This document shows, one piece after another, positions 57,357 through 64,000 of a stretch of DNA of 64,000 nucleotides (within the stretch, counting starts at the first letter, position 1; every line of letters begins with the position of its first letter). The position numbers and the translations under genes are program-made. Source of the DNA: Ferrimonas balearica (GTDB lineage Bacteria; Pseudomonadota; Gammaproteobacteria; Enterobacterales; Shewanellaceae); the NCBI RefSeq assembly GCF_019802085.1, contig NZ_JAHVHV010000003.1, forward strand, positions 124,001 through 188,000, given 5' to 3'. The notes beneath the pieces are model-generated. The model was given only the letters and a program-made list of their open reading frames with translations. It did not search any database and had not been told where the DNA came from.

Positions 57357-59015
57357 TCAGCTCTTATTGGGGTACCAGTCGTCCAGGGTCTGGCGCGAGC
57401 GCTCCAGCTGCTTCTGCCAGGTGCCCGGCTCCACCACCACCGGCCGAAGCAGGATCACCAGCTCGGTCTTGGCGTTGCGTTGGCTGCGGTTGGTGAACAG
57501 CTCACCCAGCCAGGGGATCTGGCCCAGCACCGGCACCTTGGACTCCACCTGTTCGGTGAGGGTCTTCATCAGGCCGCCGATCACCACCACGTCGCCGCTG
57601 TGGGCGCGGATCATGGTGTCCGACTCTCGGATCTGGCTCTGGGCCAGGGGCAGTTCCAGGGTGGTGTCCAGGGCGGTGATCACCTTGGTCTGCTCGGAGA
57701 TGTCGGTGACCGAGGGGTGCACGTGCAGCAGCACCTCGCCGTTCTCACCGATCTGCGGCGTCACGTCCAGGGCGATGCCGGAGAAGAAGGGGGTCAGCTC
57801 CACATCCGGGGTGGTGATCGGGGTGTCCGAGGCTACGGTGGTGGCGCTGATGTCGGTGACGAAGTACTCGTCGGTGCCGACCTTGATCACCGCCTTCTGG
57901 TTGTTGATGGCGGTCACCCGCGGGCTGGAGAGGGTGTCCACGTCGCCCTGGGTGTCCAGCAAAGTGACCACGGCGTTGAAGTCGGTGCCACTGAAACTGA
58001 TGCCGGTGATGCCGCCGATGACGTCGGTCACCCCGTTGCCGAACTGGCCGTCGCTGGTGCCAAAGGAGATGTCGGTGCTGCCGATGCTGCCGGTCACCTC
58101 GCTCCAGTTGATCCCCTGCTGGTAACCGTCGCTCAGCTGCACCTCCAAGATCCGCGCCTCCAGCACCACCTGGCGCTCGAGGTTCTGCTGGGCCTGACCG
58201 AGGAACTGTTCCACCTCCCGCAGTTCGTGGGGGAAGGCGCGCACGGAAACCAGCCCCGCCTGGGGCAGGGTCAGCACCTGGCGACCTTCGCCGCTGCCCA
58301 CCAGCTTCTCCAGGGTTTTCTCCAGCTGGGCCCAGAAATCGGTTTCGGTGCGGGTCTCGATAAAGGTGCCGTTGGTGGAGTTGCTCTGGCGGCTGCCGCT
58401 GCGGTTGTTGCTGCTGTTGCGACCGCCGCTGACGTTGCGGTTGTTGCCGCTGGCGCTCTGGTTGTTGTTTCCGTAGTCGTCGGTCAGGCGGCCGGCGTTG
58501 ACCGAGGTCAGGCTCAGGCCGTTGCGCTGCATCAGCAGGTAGTTGACCGGGAAGGTCTGGCTGCGCATGCCCGCGGGGTAGATCTGCAGCACCCGGCCCT
58601 GGTGGCGGATGTCGTAGCCGTACAGGTCCTGCACCGTCTGCAAAACGTCATCCAGGGTGACCCGGCGCAGGTTCAGGGAGATCTGACCGCTGACCCCGGG
58701 GTGGATCGCCACGCTGTAGGGGCTGTCCTCCACCAGGCTGGCGAAAAATACCTGGGCGTCCACGCCCCGAGCCGCCACGTCGATGAGCGGTGCCTGGGGC
58801 GCCTGGGGGGCGGAAGGGCGCGCGCCCTCCAGCTCCTGCTGCAACAGCGGGGAGAGGGCCGGCGGCGGGGTCACCGCCTGGGCGGCCTCGCTGGCCTCGG
58901 CCAGGGCGGCTTTGCTCTCGCTTGGGTCCGGGCGCGATTCCGGCAGGTTCTGACACCCTGCCAAGGCACCGCTGAGCAGGGCCAGGGCCAGGGTCCGTTG
59001 CTTCATCAGTCCCAT
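57357..59015 (-). CDS. mshL: MSHA outer-membrane secretin MshL
   Basis: 552 residues. Lipobox LAGC with lipidated C21 (start at ATG 59015 with AGGAG upstream). N0/STN-like domain about 65-150 (ISLNLRRVTLDDVLQTVQDL), then N1, and the C-terminal secretin barrel (about 260-552; VVLEARILEVQLSDGYQQGINW, GGLMKTLTEQVESKVPVLG). A Ser/Asn-rich segment (about 175-215) lies before the barrel. Pore for pilus exit. Confidence 0.94.
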   Translation of the reverse strand: MGLMKQRTLALALLSGALAGCQNLPESRPDPSESKAALAEASEAAQAVTPPPALSPLLQQELEGARPSAPQAPQAPLIDVAARGVDAQVFFASLVEDSPYSVAIHPGVSGQISLNLRRVTLDDVLQTVQDLYGYDIRHQGRVLQIYPAGMRSQTFPVNYLLMQRNGLSLTSVNAGRLTDDYGNNNQSASGNNRNVSGGRNSSNNRSGSRQSNSTNGTFIETRTETDFWAQLEKTLEKLVGSGEGRQVLTLPQAGLVSVRAFPHELREVEQFLGQAQQNLERQVVLEARILEVQLSDGYQQGINWSEVTGSIGSTDISFGTSDGQFGNGVTDVIGGITGISFSGTDFNAVVTLLDTQGDVDTLSSPRVTAINNQKAVIKVGTDEYFVTDISATTVASDTPITTPDVELTPFFSGIALDVTPQIGENGEVLLHVHPSVTDISEQTKVITALDTTLELPLAQSQIRESDTMIRAHSGDVVVIGGLMKTLTEQVESKVPVLGQIPWLGELFTNRSQRNAKTELVILLRPVVVEPGTWQKQLERSRQTLDDWYPNKS

Positions 59016-59317
59016 CGGGTCTCCTGATTCCGTTCACTTAACTTGGGAAAAAGGCTGAGGATCTGGCCATCGGCCAGCACCACGCCATCGCGCCGGATAC
59101 TCCGGACCCGGCTCTGTCCATAGGGGTCGCCTTCGCGGAAGGTTTCGCCGTCGATCACCGCCAGGCGGTTGTCGCCCTCCACCAGGATGCTCTGCAGCAC
59201 GCCGGCCGGGCGCGACTCGGCCACCGGTGCCGCCAGCCAGGCCGGCGGGCGGGTGGGATCCTGCGCCGCCTCAGCGGGGGCGATCAGCAGCAACAGCGTC
59301 GGTATGAGTACCCACAC
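59006..59317 (-). CDS. mshK: MSHA biogenesis protein MshK
   Basis: 103 residues from GTG 59317, with AAGGAG upstream; it overlaps mshJ by 47 bp. Signal peptide (VLIPTLLLLIAPAEAAQ) then DPTRPPAWL and a PilP-like core: VLQSILVEGDNRLAVIDGETFREGDPYG. Likely links the inner-membrane MshIJ to the MshL pore. Confidence 0.85.
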   Translation of the reverse strand: MWVLIPTLLLLIAPAEAAQDPTRPPAWLAAPVAESRPAGVLQSILVEGDNRLAVIDGETFREGDPYGQSRVRSIRRDGVVLADGQILSLFPKLSERNQETRWD

Positions 59318-59939
59318 GGATCGGCTCCTTCTCTGTGCCCAGGGTGTCCAGTCGCAGCTGCAACCGGGCCTTGGGGTAACGGGTCACCTGGTAATCCAGG
59401 AGACGCCAGTAAAAACGCTGTTCCAGCTGCTCCATGCGCTCCAGCGCGTCCATCAACTTGAAGTAACTGCCCTCCAGCTCCAGGTGGACGCCGTGACGGT
59501 AGAGACCGCCCTCCTCCACCAGGGCTTCCGGGGGCTGAATCCGCATGGCGATCAGGGTCACCCCCTCGGTGCGAGCCAGCAACTGGGCCAGCACCCCGGA
59601 CATCTGCTCCGGCAGGATGAGATCCACCAGCTCCTCCTCCAGCGCCGCCTGGGCGTCGGTCAGCTGGGTCTTGAGCTTGGCCAGTTTTTCGTTGAGCTCG
59701 TCATTGGGGTTGCCCGCCAATTGGCTCTGCAGCTGACGCATCTCCCGCTTCATCTCCTTGGCCTGCTGCTGGCTGCGATCCAGCCCCTGCTCGAGACGGC
59801 TGTTGGCCTGGGCCATGGGGTCCAGCACCAGGGCCCACAACAGCAGCGCCAGCCCCACCAGGCTGGTGAGGGCGATCAGGCCACGTTCGCGGCGGCTCAG
59901 GGCGTCGAACTGGCGATTCAGGGTGGTCCAGGCGTTCAT
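59271..59939 (-). CDS. mshJ: MSHA biogenesis protein MshJ (PilO-like)
   Basis: 222 residues. N-terminal membrane helix (LIALTSLVGLALLLWALVLD), coiled coil (about 40-110, LEQGLDRSQQQAKEMKREM) and a ferredoxin-like periplasmic domain, as in PilO. Part of the inner-membrane alignment subcomplex with MshI and MshI2. Confidence 0.9.
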   Translation of the reverse strand: MNAWTTLNRQFDALSRRERGLIALTSLVGLALLLWALVLDPMAQANSRLEQGLDRSQQQAKEMKREMRQLQSQLAGNPNDELNEKLAKLKTQLTDAQAALEEELVDLILPEQMSGVLAQLLARTEGVTLIAMRIQPPEALVEEGGLYRHGVHLELEGSYFKLMDALERMEQLEQRFYWRLLDYQVTRYPKARLQLRLDTLGTEKEPIRVGTHTDAVAADRPR

Positions 59940-60538
59940 GGCTGCCCCTCCTCATCCGCCAGGCCGTGGCCGGCCACGAAGTGCACCGGCTTGCCCGCTT
60001 CCCCCTGGATGCTCAGCTGGCTCAGGGAGCGCCCCTGCAGGGAGGGTTGCTGACCGAGGCGGTCCAGCCAGGCGGGCACCGCGGCAGCGCGCTGGGCCTG
60101 GCCGCGCAGCAGCACGCTGGACTGGGCCAGCTGGAAGCGCTCCAGCCAGACCTGGTTGTCGCTGCTGTTGGCCAGGTCCGTCATCAGATTGGAGAAGCCC
60201 GGCTGGGTCAGCAGGGCGTCGCGGTCCAGCACCTGGGCCAACCGCTGATAGGCCGCCAGGCGAGCCTCGGCCTGCTCCACCGCCGCCACCAGTTCCGGTC
60301 GCGGTTGATGGGCACGCACCTGCTGGGCCAGTTGGGCCAGCTCGGCGGACAACGCCTGCTCTTCGGCCCGGGCCTGATCCCACTGGGCGCTCAGGGCATC
60401 GCCACTGCGGTGCAGCTGACCGGCCAGGGCCAGGGCCAGCACCAGCACCGCGGCCACCGCCTTAAGCAGGCGAGGTAGGGTCAGGCGCGCCTTGTCCGGC
60501 AGCAGGGCCGGCGAGTAGAGGTTAACGCTCCGCTTCAT
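59936..60538 (-). CDS. mshI2: PilN-like assembly protein of the MSHA locus
   Basis: 200 residues. Starts KRSVNLYSPALLPDKARL (the PilN motif NLYxPxxxP), membrane helix about 25-42 (AVAAVLVLALALAGQ), coiled coil about 45-100 and a small periplasmic domain. Between mshI and mshJ, in the place called MshI2 in Shewanella. Overlaps mshI by 17 bp and mshJ by 4 bp. Confidence 0.85.
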   Translation of the reverse strand: MKRSVNLYSPALLPDKARLTLPRLLKAVAAVLVLALALAGQLHRSGDALSAQWDQARAEEQALSAELAQLAQQVRAHQPRPELVAAVEQAEARLAAYQRLAQVLDRDALLTQPGFSNLMTDLANSSDNQVWLERFQLAQSSVLLRGQAQRAAAVPAWLDRLGQQPSLQGRSLSQLSIQGEAGKPVHFVAGHGLADEEGQP

Positions 60539-61379
60539 CGGCTCTCTCCAGGGCGGCCGCGTGGGCCAGCCAGTTGTGCGGGGGGCGTTCCGCCGTGGTC
60601 AGGCCCTCCACCGGCACCCCCAGCTGGGCTTCCAGAGTGGGTTGCAGCAACGCTTGCTGGGCCAGGGGCAGCACCAGACTGACGCCGGCGATGGCGGGTT
60701 GGCGCAGTTGGCGGTCGAGGTAATCGATGGAGCGCTGCAGCTCCAGTAGCAGGGCGTCAAACAGGCCCTGATCCAGCTCGGTGGCGCTCAGGCTGTCGAG
60801 CTGGTTGAAGCCGCGCACCTGGCGGCTGAGCAGCAGTTGACCGCCGACGCCGATCAGCACCTTGAGGGGCTGACCCGGCAGGTGCCACAGCAGCATCTGC
60901 GGTCGCGGGTGTTCCGGCAGCAGGTTGAGCAGGGCCAGCTCTTCGATGGTGATGATCCCCGGCTGGAAACCGGCGTCGTCCATGGCCCCGGCCAGGGTGG
61001 CCAGCTGCTGACGGTCGGTCACCACCACCTGCAGCTTGTCGCTGCCGGCCGGTTGCACCGCCAACTGGAAGTAATCGAGGTGGATGCGCTCCATGGGCAG
61101 GTTGACCAGGTCCTTCACCGCAAAGGGCAGGGCCGCGGCCAGTTCGTCGTCGCTTACCTTGGGGCGATCCACGGCGTGGATCTGGTAGTGGCCGTCGGTC
61201 AGCACCCACTGCAGACGGGCCGGACCGAGGGTTTTATGAAGCTGTCGCCAGGTGCTGGCGTCACGCCCAGTGAGGGTGACCGGGGCACCCTGGCGATCCA
61301 GAATGACGGCGCTGTCGCCGTGCAGACACCCACCCAAGAGCGGGCAGGGGGATGACCTCCCTGTTAACCAACTGAGCAC
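60522..61379 (-). CDS. mshI: MSHA biogenesis protein MshI (PilM-like)
   Basis: 285 residues. Cytoplasmic actin-like PilM-type protein recruiting PilN-like MshI2. Fits in AAALPFAVKDLVNLPMERIHLDYF and VVVTDRQQLATLAGAMDDAGFQPGIIT. The start is GTG 61379 with AGGGGG four bases upstream, so the start is less certain than the family. First gene of the biogenesis operon, with a palindrome-bearing promoter about 95-125 bp upstream. Confidence 0.88.
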   Translation of the reverse strand: MLSWLTGRSSPCPLLGGCLHGDSAVILDRQGAPVTLTGRDASTWRQLHKTLGPARLQWVLTDGHYQIHAVDRPKVSDDELAAALPFAVKDLVNLPMERIHLDYFQLAVQPAGSDKLQVVVTDRQQLATLAGAMDDAGFQPGIITIEELALLNLLPEHPRPQMLLWHLPGQPLKVLIGVGGQLLLSRQVRGFNQLDSLSATELDQGLFDALLLELQRSIDYLDRQLRQPAIAGVSLVLPLAQQALLQPTLEAQLGVPVEGLTTAERPPHNWLAHAAALERADEAER

Positions 61380-61472
61380 AAAGCCCCCTAAAAATGACCC
61401 TAAATTATTGTTCTTACGCCGTTAAGCCTTTGTAAGACTTATTATCCGTTTCGACTGGTTATTACAAACAAT

Positions 61473-61502
61473 ATTATGCCGTCAAAGCTTTGACGCCGCC
61501 AA
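61473..61502 (-). promoter_or_regulatory. mshI: msh operon promoter with a 16-bp palindrome in its spacer
   Basis: Minus strand TTGGCG (61497-61502) and CATAAT (61473-61478) are 18 bp apart and the spacer contains the perfect palindrome CGTCAAAGCTTTGACG (61480-61495), exactly centred. Located 94-123 bp before mshI in a 149-bp gap after csrD. The match to sigma70 is 4/6 and 5/6. Which protein binds the palindrome is unknown. Confidence 0.6.
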
Positions 61503-61528
61503 TTAAATCACGATGAAGCCTGCTCATC

Positions 61529-63436
61529 TCATAATGAGGCAGACTCGTCGTAGGCCTCGGCGCCCCCGAACCAGCTGCCCTGGCCCCCGTGCACCCCCAG
61601 CGCCTTGAGCGCCTGCCACTCCGCCTCCTCCTCGATCCCCTCCGCCAGCACTCGCACCTTGGCGTGGCTGGCCGCCTGCAGCAGGCTGGTGATGAACAGT
61701 TGGTTCTCCGGACGCAGGGGCAGCTGGCGCACCAGGCTGGGGTGCAGCTTGATCCAGTTGACGCCGAAACGGTCGATGTAATCGGTGCGCTCCACGGTGT
61801 GGCCCACCCCGTCCACCGACAGCTGCACCCCAAGGCGCTTAAGCTCCAGGATCACCGGCGCCAGCTGGTCGGCAAACTGCACCAGCTCCCGCTCGTTGAA
61901 CTCCAGGATCAGCTGGGCGCGGCGGGCCTGGTAGTTGGCCAGCAGCAGGGCCACCGACTTGCCGAAACGGGGGTGCAGCAACGACTCGGCGGCAATGTTG
62001 ATGCTGAAGGGGATGGGGTTGTCGCTGTTGCGCATCTGCTGCAATCCCAGCTCCATCAGCACCCGCTCGATGCGGGGGGTCAAGCCGCAGCGACGGGCCA
62101 TGGGCCGGTAGAGGGAGGCGCGCACCAGATTACCCTGGGGATCTTGCATGCGGCTGAACAGCTCCTGGCAGAGCAGCTCGCCGTGCTGGTCGCGGATCGG
62201 CTGGTAGAAGGTCACCAGGGCCTTGCGGGCCAGGGCGTTCTCAATCAGGCTGCGCCAGCGCACCGTACCCTGGGCCAGCTCCCGGTCCACCGCGCCCTTG
62301 TCGTACATGAACCAGTTGCTGTGGCCCTGCAGCTGGGCGGCCCGCAGCGCCATCTCCGCCTCCTCCATCACCTGCTCGGGGCGGTCTCCCTGGTTGAAGT
62401 AGGCCAGGCCCAGGTGCACCAGCTCCTCCCGGTCCGCCCCTTGGGGCAGCTCCAGCCGGGTGCTGATCTTCTGCAGCCGGATCGCCAGCCCTTCGGCCTC
62501 CTTCAGCGGCAGCATGGGCACCAGCAGCGCCAGCTCCAGCCAGTGACGGCGGGCGAACACCGCATCGGCGTGCTCCTCCAGCAGCGGCTCACAGAGATCC
62601 ACAAACTGGCGCAGCACCGCCACCCGGCTCTGGATATTGAGCCCCTCCAGGCCGCCGAACTGGATCAGGCACACCACTCCCTGCCCCTCCATCTCCCCCG
62701 CTTCCGCCAGGGCGGTGAGGCGGGTTTCGAAGAACATGGCGTTGCCCAGCCCCAGCTCACTGTCGAGGAAGGTGTTGGCGCGGATCCGCCGATCCAGCTC
62801 CAGCTTGGCTTCCCGCTCCCGGCGCCACAGCCGGTGCAGCTTGATCAGGGCCCGGCCCGCCGACAGGGGACGCTCCCCCTTCAAGGAGTGGGCGGCGGCA
62901 TCCAGGTCACCGCTGTTGATGCGTCGGGCCCGGCGGGCCAGGATCTCCACCCCCGCCATCTCCCGGTTGAGCCAGAGGTACCCGGAGACCACCACCGCCA
63001 GGGCCGCCACCAGCCCCAGGGCGATCAGCACCCACTCCTCCAGGCCAAACCCCAGCAGCAACTTGGGCCGGGCCAGGGTGACCTTCATGATGTTGCCGGA
63101 GCGCAGCACCCGGGTGTAGGTGACCGCGGGGCGCCGGTCCTCGGCGGCTGCCCGCCACTGGTAGACGACGTCGCCGCCGCGCAGCAGTTGCAGCTCCCGG
63201 GCCCGGTAGCTTTTGAGCATGTCCGGCAGCCAGACGGTCATCTGGTCCAGGGGCACCCCCCGCTCGTACTGGATCTCCACCACCCGAGACAGGGCGCTGA
63301 CCGCCAGGTCCTGGTTGCGATTGGCGTGGGAGAAACTGGCGGTCCAGGCGCTCAGCAGCAGCGCCAGGGTGACCATGGAGAGAGAGGCGATCCAGAAACT
63401 GATCAGCCGTTGGGTCTGTTCGTGCGTTTTTTTCAT
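61529..63436 (-). CDS. csrD: CsrD/MshH, degenerate GGDEF-EAL RNase E-specificity factor
   Basis: 635 residues. Two membrane helices (about 14-34 and 130-152) frame a small periplasmic sensor region; a HAMP-like linker, degenerate GGDEF (HWLEL at about 296 where GGDEF should be) and degenerate EAL (QELFSR at about 422) follow. CsrD guides RNase E to CsrB/CsrC sRNAs and so controls CsrA; it does not make or break c-di-GMP. In Vibrio and Shewanella it heads the msh locus and is also called MshH. Here it lies 149 bp before mshI. Confidence 0.92.
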   Translation of the reverse strand: MKKTHEQTQRLISFWIASLSMVTLALLLSAWTASFSHANRNQDLAVSALSRVVEIQYERGVPLDQMTVWLPDMLKSYRARELQLLRGGDVVYQWRAAAEDRRPAVTYTRVLRSGNIMKVTLARPKLLLGFGLEEWVLIALGLVAALAVVVSGYLWLNREMAGVEILARRARRINSGDLDAAAHSLKGERPLSAGRALIKLHRLWRREREAKLELDRRIRANTFLDSELGLGNAMFFETRLTALAEAGEMEGQGVVCLIQFGGLEGLNIQSRVAVLRQFVDLCEPLLEEHADAVFARRHWLELALLVPMLPLKEAEGLAIRLQKISTRLELPQGADREELVHLGLAYFNQGDRPEQVMEEAEMALRAAQLQGHSNWFMYDKGAVDRELAQGTVRWRSLIENALARKALVTFYQPIRDQHGELLCQELFSRMQDPQGNLVRASLYRPMARRCGLTPRIERVLMELGLQQMRNSDNPIPFSINIAAESLLHPRFGKSVALLLANYQARRAQLILEFNERELVQFADQLAPVILELKRLGVQLSVDGVGHTVERTDYIDRFGVNWIKLHPSLVRQLPLRPENQLFITSLLQAASHAKVRVLAEGIEEEAEWQALKALGVHGGQGSWFGGAEAYDESASL

Positions 63437-63481
63437 CCGTGATCCCAGGCCGCTTCCGACTTCTATGCGGCATTCTGGTAC

Positions 63482-63505
63482 AAAAATCCCCGCTTACGCG
63501 GGGAT
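63482..63505 (-). terminator. Intrinsic terminator after ssb
   Basis: ATCCCCGC and GCGGGGAT (63486-63493, 63498-63505) pair over TTAC, followed on the minus strand by ATTTTTG. Lies 35 bp past the ssb stop and before csrD. Confidence 0.9.
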
Positions 63506-63539
63506 CTGTCAACTTAATTCGTGGCTGCGGGCCGGGCCC

Positions 63540-64000
63540 TCAGAACGGAATGTCGTCATCCCAGCCCTCATCCAGGTCCGGGGTGAAGTTCTGGTTCTGC
63601 TGGTTTTGCTGATTCTGCTGGGGCTGGGCCGCCGGCTTGGCCGCCGCCGGACGGGACTGGCCGCCCTGTTGGCCGCCGCTGAAGTTGCTGCCGCCCTGCT
63701 GGCCACCGCTGAAGTTGCCGCCGCCTTGCTGGCCGCCGCTGAAGTTGCCGCCGCTTTGCTGGCCGCCGCTGAAGTTGCCGCCGCTTTGCTGGCCGCCACC
63801 GAAGTTGCCGCCGCTTTGCTGGCCGCCGCCGAAGTTGCCGCCGCCCTGCTGGCCGCCACCGAAGTTGCCGCCACCCTGGCCGCCACCGCGGGAGTCCAGC
63901 ATCTGCATCTCGTTGGCCACGATCTCAGTGGTGTAACGATCCTGACCGTTCTGATCCTGCCACTTGCGGGTCTGCAGCTTGCCTTCGATGTAGACCTTGG
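63540..64000 (-). CDS. ssb: Single-stranded DNA-binding protein SSB, C-terminal part
   Basis: About 153 codons are visible; the N-terminal OB-fold runs past the right edge. Visible OB-fold end is [19 protein letters not shown] and [14 protein letters not shown]. Then comes a Gly/Gln/Asn/Phe linker made of seven ten-residue repeats. An Ala/Pro/Gln region and the acidic tip ending DDDIPF, which recruits RecQ, PriA, Exo I and others, complete it. The tip is intact. The linker is longer and more regular than in E. coli SSB. Confidence 0.95.
   Translation of the reverse strand, partial: KVYIEGKLQTRKWQDQNGQDRYTTEIVANEMQMLDSRGGGQGGGNFGGGQQGGGNFGGGQQSGGNFGGGQQSGGNFSGGQQSGGNFSGGQQGGGNFSGGQQGGSNFSGGQQGGQSRPAAAKPAAQPQQNQQNQQNQNFTPDLDEGWDDDIPF
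63661..63870 (-). repeat. ssb: Seven-copy 30-bp tandem repeat coding the SSB linker
   Basis: The core GAAGTTG recurs at 63681, 63711, 63741, 63771, 63801, 63831 and 63861, exactly 30 bp apart, with small substitutions. Each unit codes for ten residues such as [10 protein letters not shown]. In frame, so copy number can change without breaking the gene. Confidence 0.95.

Noticed and set aside
61529-63436. CsrD as an active cyclic-di-GMP enzyme
   Set aside because: Both the GGDEF and EAL catalytic residues are changed; fits the regulatory CsrD/MshH role.
63500-63520. Perfect TTGACA before csrD as a promoter
   Set aside because: The ssb terminator stem follows directly and no -10 box is found at a 16-18 bp distance.
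63661-63870. CRISPR-like regular repeats
   Set aside because: Repeats are contiguous 30-bp units with no spacers and lie in frame in ssb; they code for the linker.
63637-63936. Pro/Leu/Cys-rich 99-codon plus-strand frame
   Set aside because: Antisense reading of the ssb repeats; no start signal and no protein-like sequence.

Overview
The window is GC-rich DNA from a gammaproteobacterium. Gene order and protein sequences point to the Alteromonadales, close to Shewanella and most likely Ferrimonas or a similar higher-GC relative. This rests on synteny and family recognition, not on a database search. Nearly all of it is coding, packed into long operons with 1-17 bp overlaps. No rRNA, tRNA, insertion sequence, prophage or CRISPR array was seen.

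Left part (1-12 kb): the N-terminal part of a secreted subtilisin-like protease runs off the left edge. A minus-strand series of growth and respiration genes follows: zapE, rplM-rpsI, petABC (cytochrome bc1) and sspAB. On the plus strand are zapG, degQ and degS (envelope proteolysis) and an orphan ParA-type ATPase. Middle left (12-24.5 kb): murA-ibaG-mlaBCDEF (minus) is divergent from yrbG-kdsD-kdsC-lptCAB-rpoN-hpf-ptsN-rapZ-npr (plus). Together these cover peptidoglycan precursor synthesis, phospholipid and LPS transport, and the nitrogen-type PTS.

Accessory part (24.5-33.3 kb): two groups interrupt otherwise conserved synteny. The first is a four-gene run encoding a DM13 protein, a truncated haemoglobin, a Frag1-like membrane protein and a DUF4174 protein. 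The second is a TolC/HlyD/ABC-2/ABC-2 export operon with no ATPase gene. They are separated by tldE and darP. The export operon has a promoter whose 19-bp spacer holds a perfect 18-bp palindrome.

Right part (33.3-64 kb, all minus): mreBCD-maf-rng-yhdP-nitrilase-tldD form one cell-shape/RNase G/AsmA operon. Upstream is a complete MSHA type IV pilus locus in the order csrD(mshH)-mshI-mshI2-J-K-L-M-N-E-G-F-B-A-C-D-O-P-Q. At the right edge is the C-terminal part of ssb, with a seven-copy 30-bp repeat in its linker. The MSHA locus links cyclic-di-GMP (MshE N-terminal domains) and a degenerate GGDEF/EAL regulator (CsrD) to surface attachment. The promoter in front of mshI again has a perfect palindrome in its spacer.
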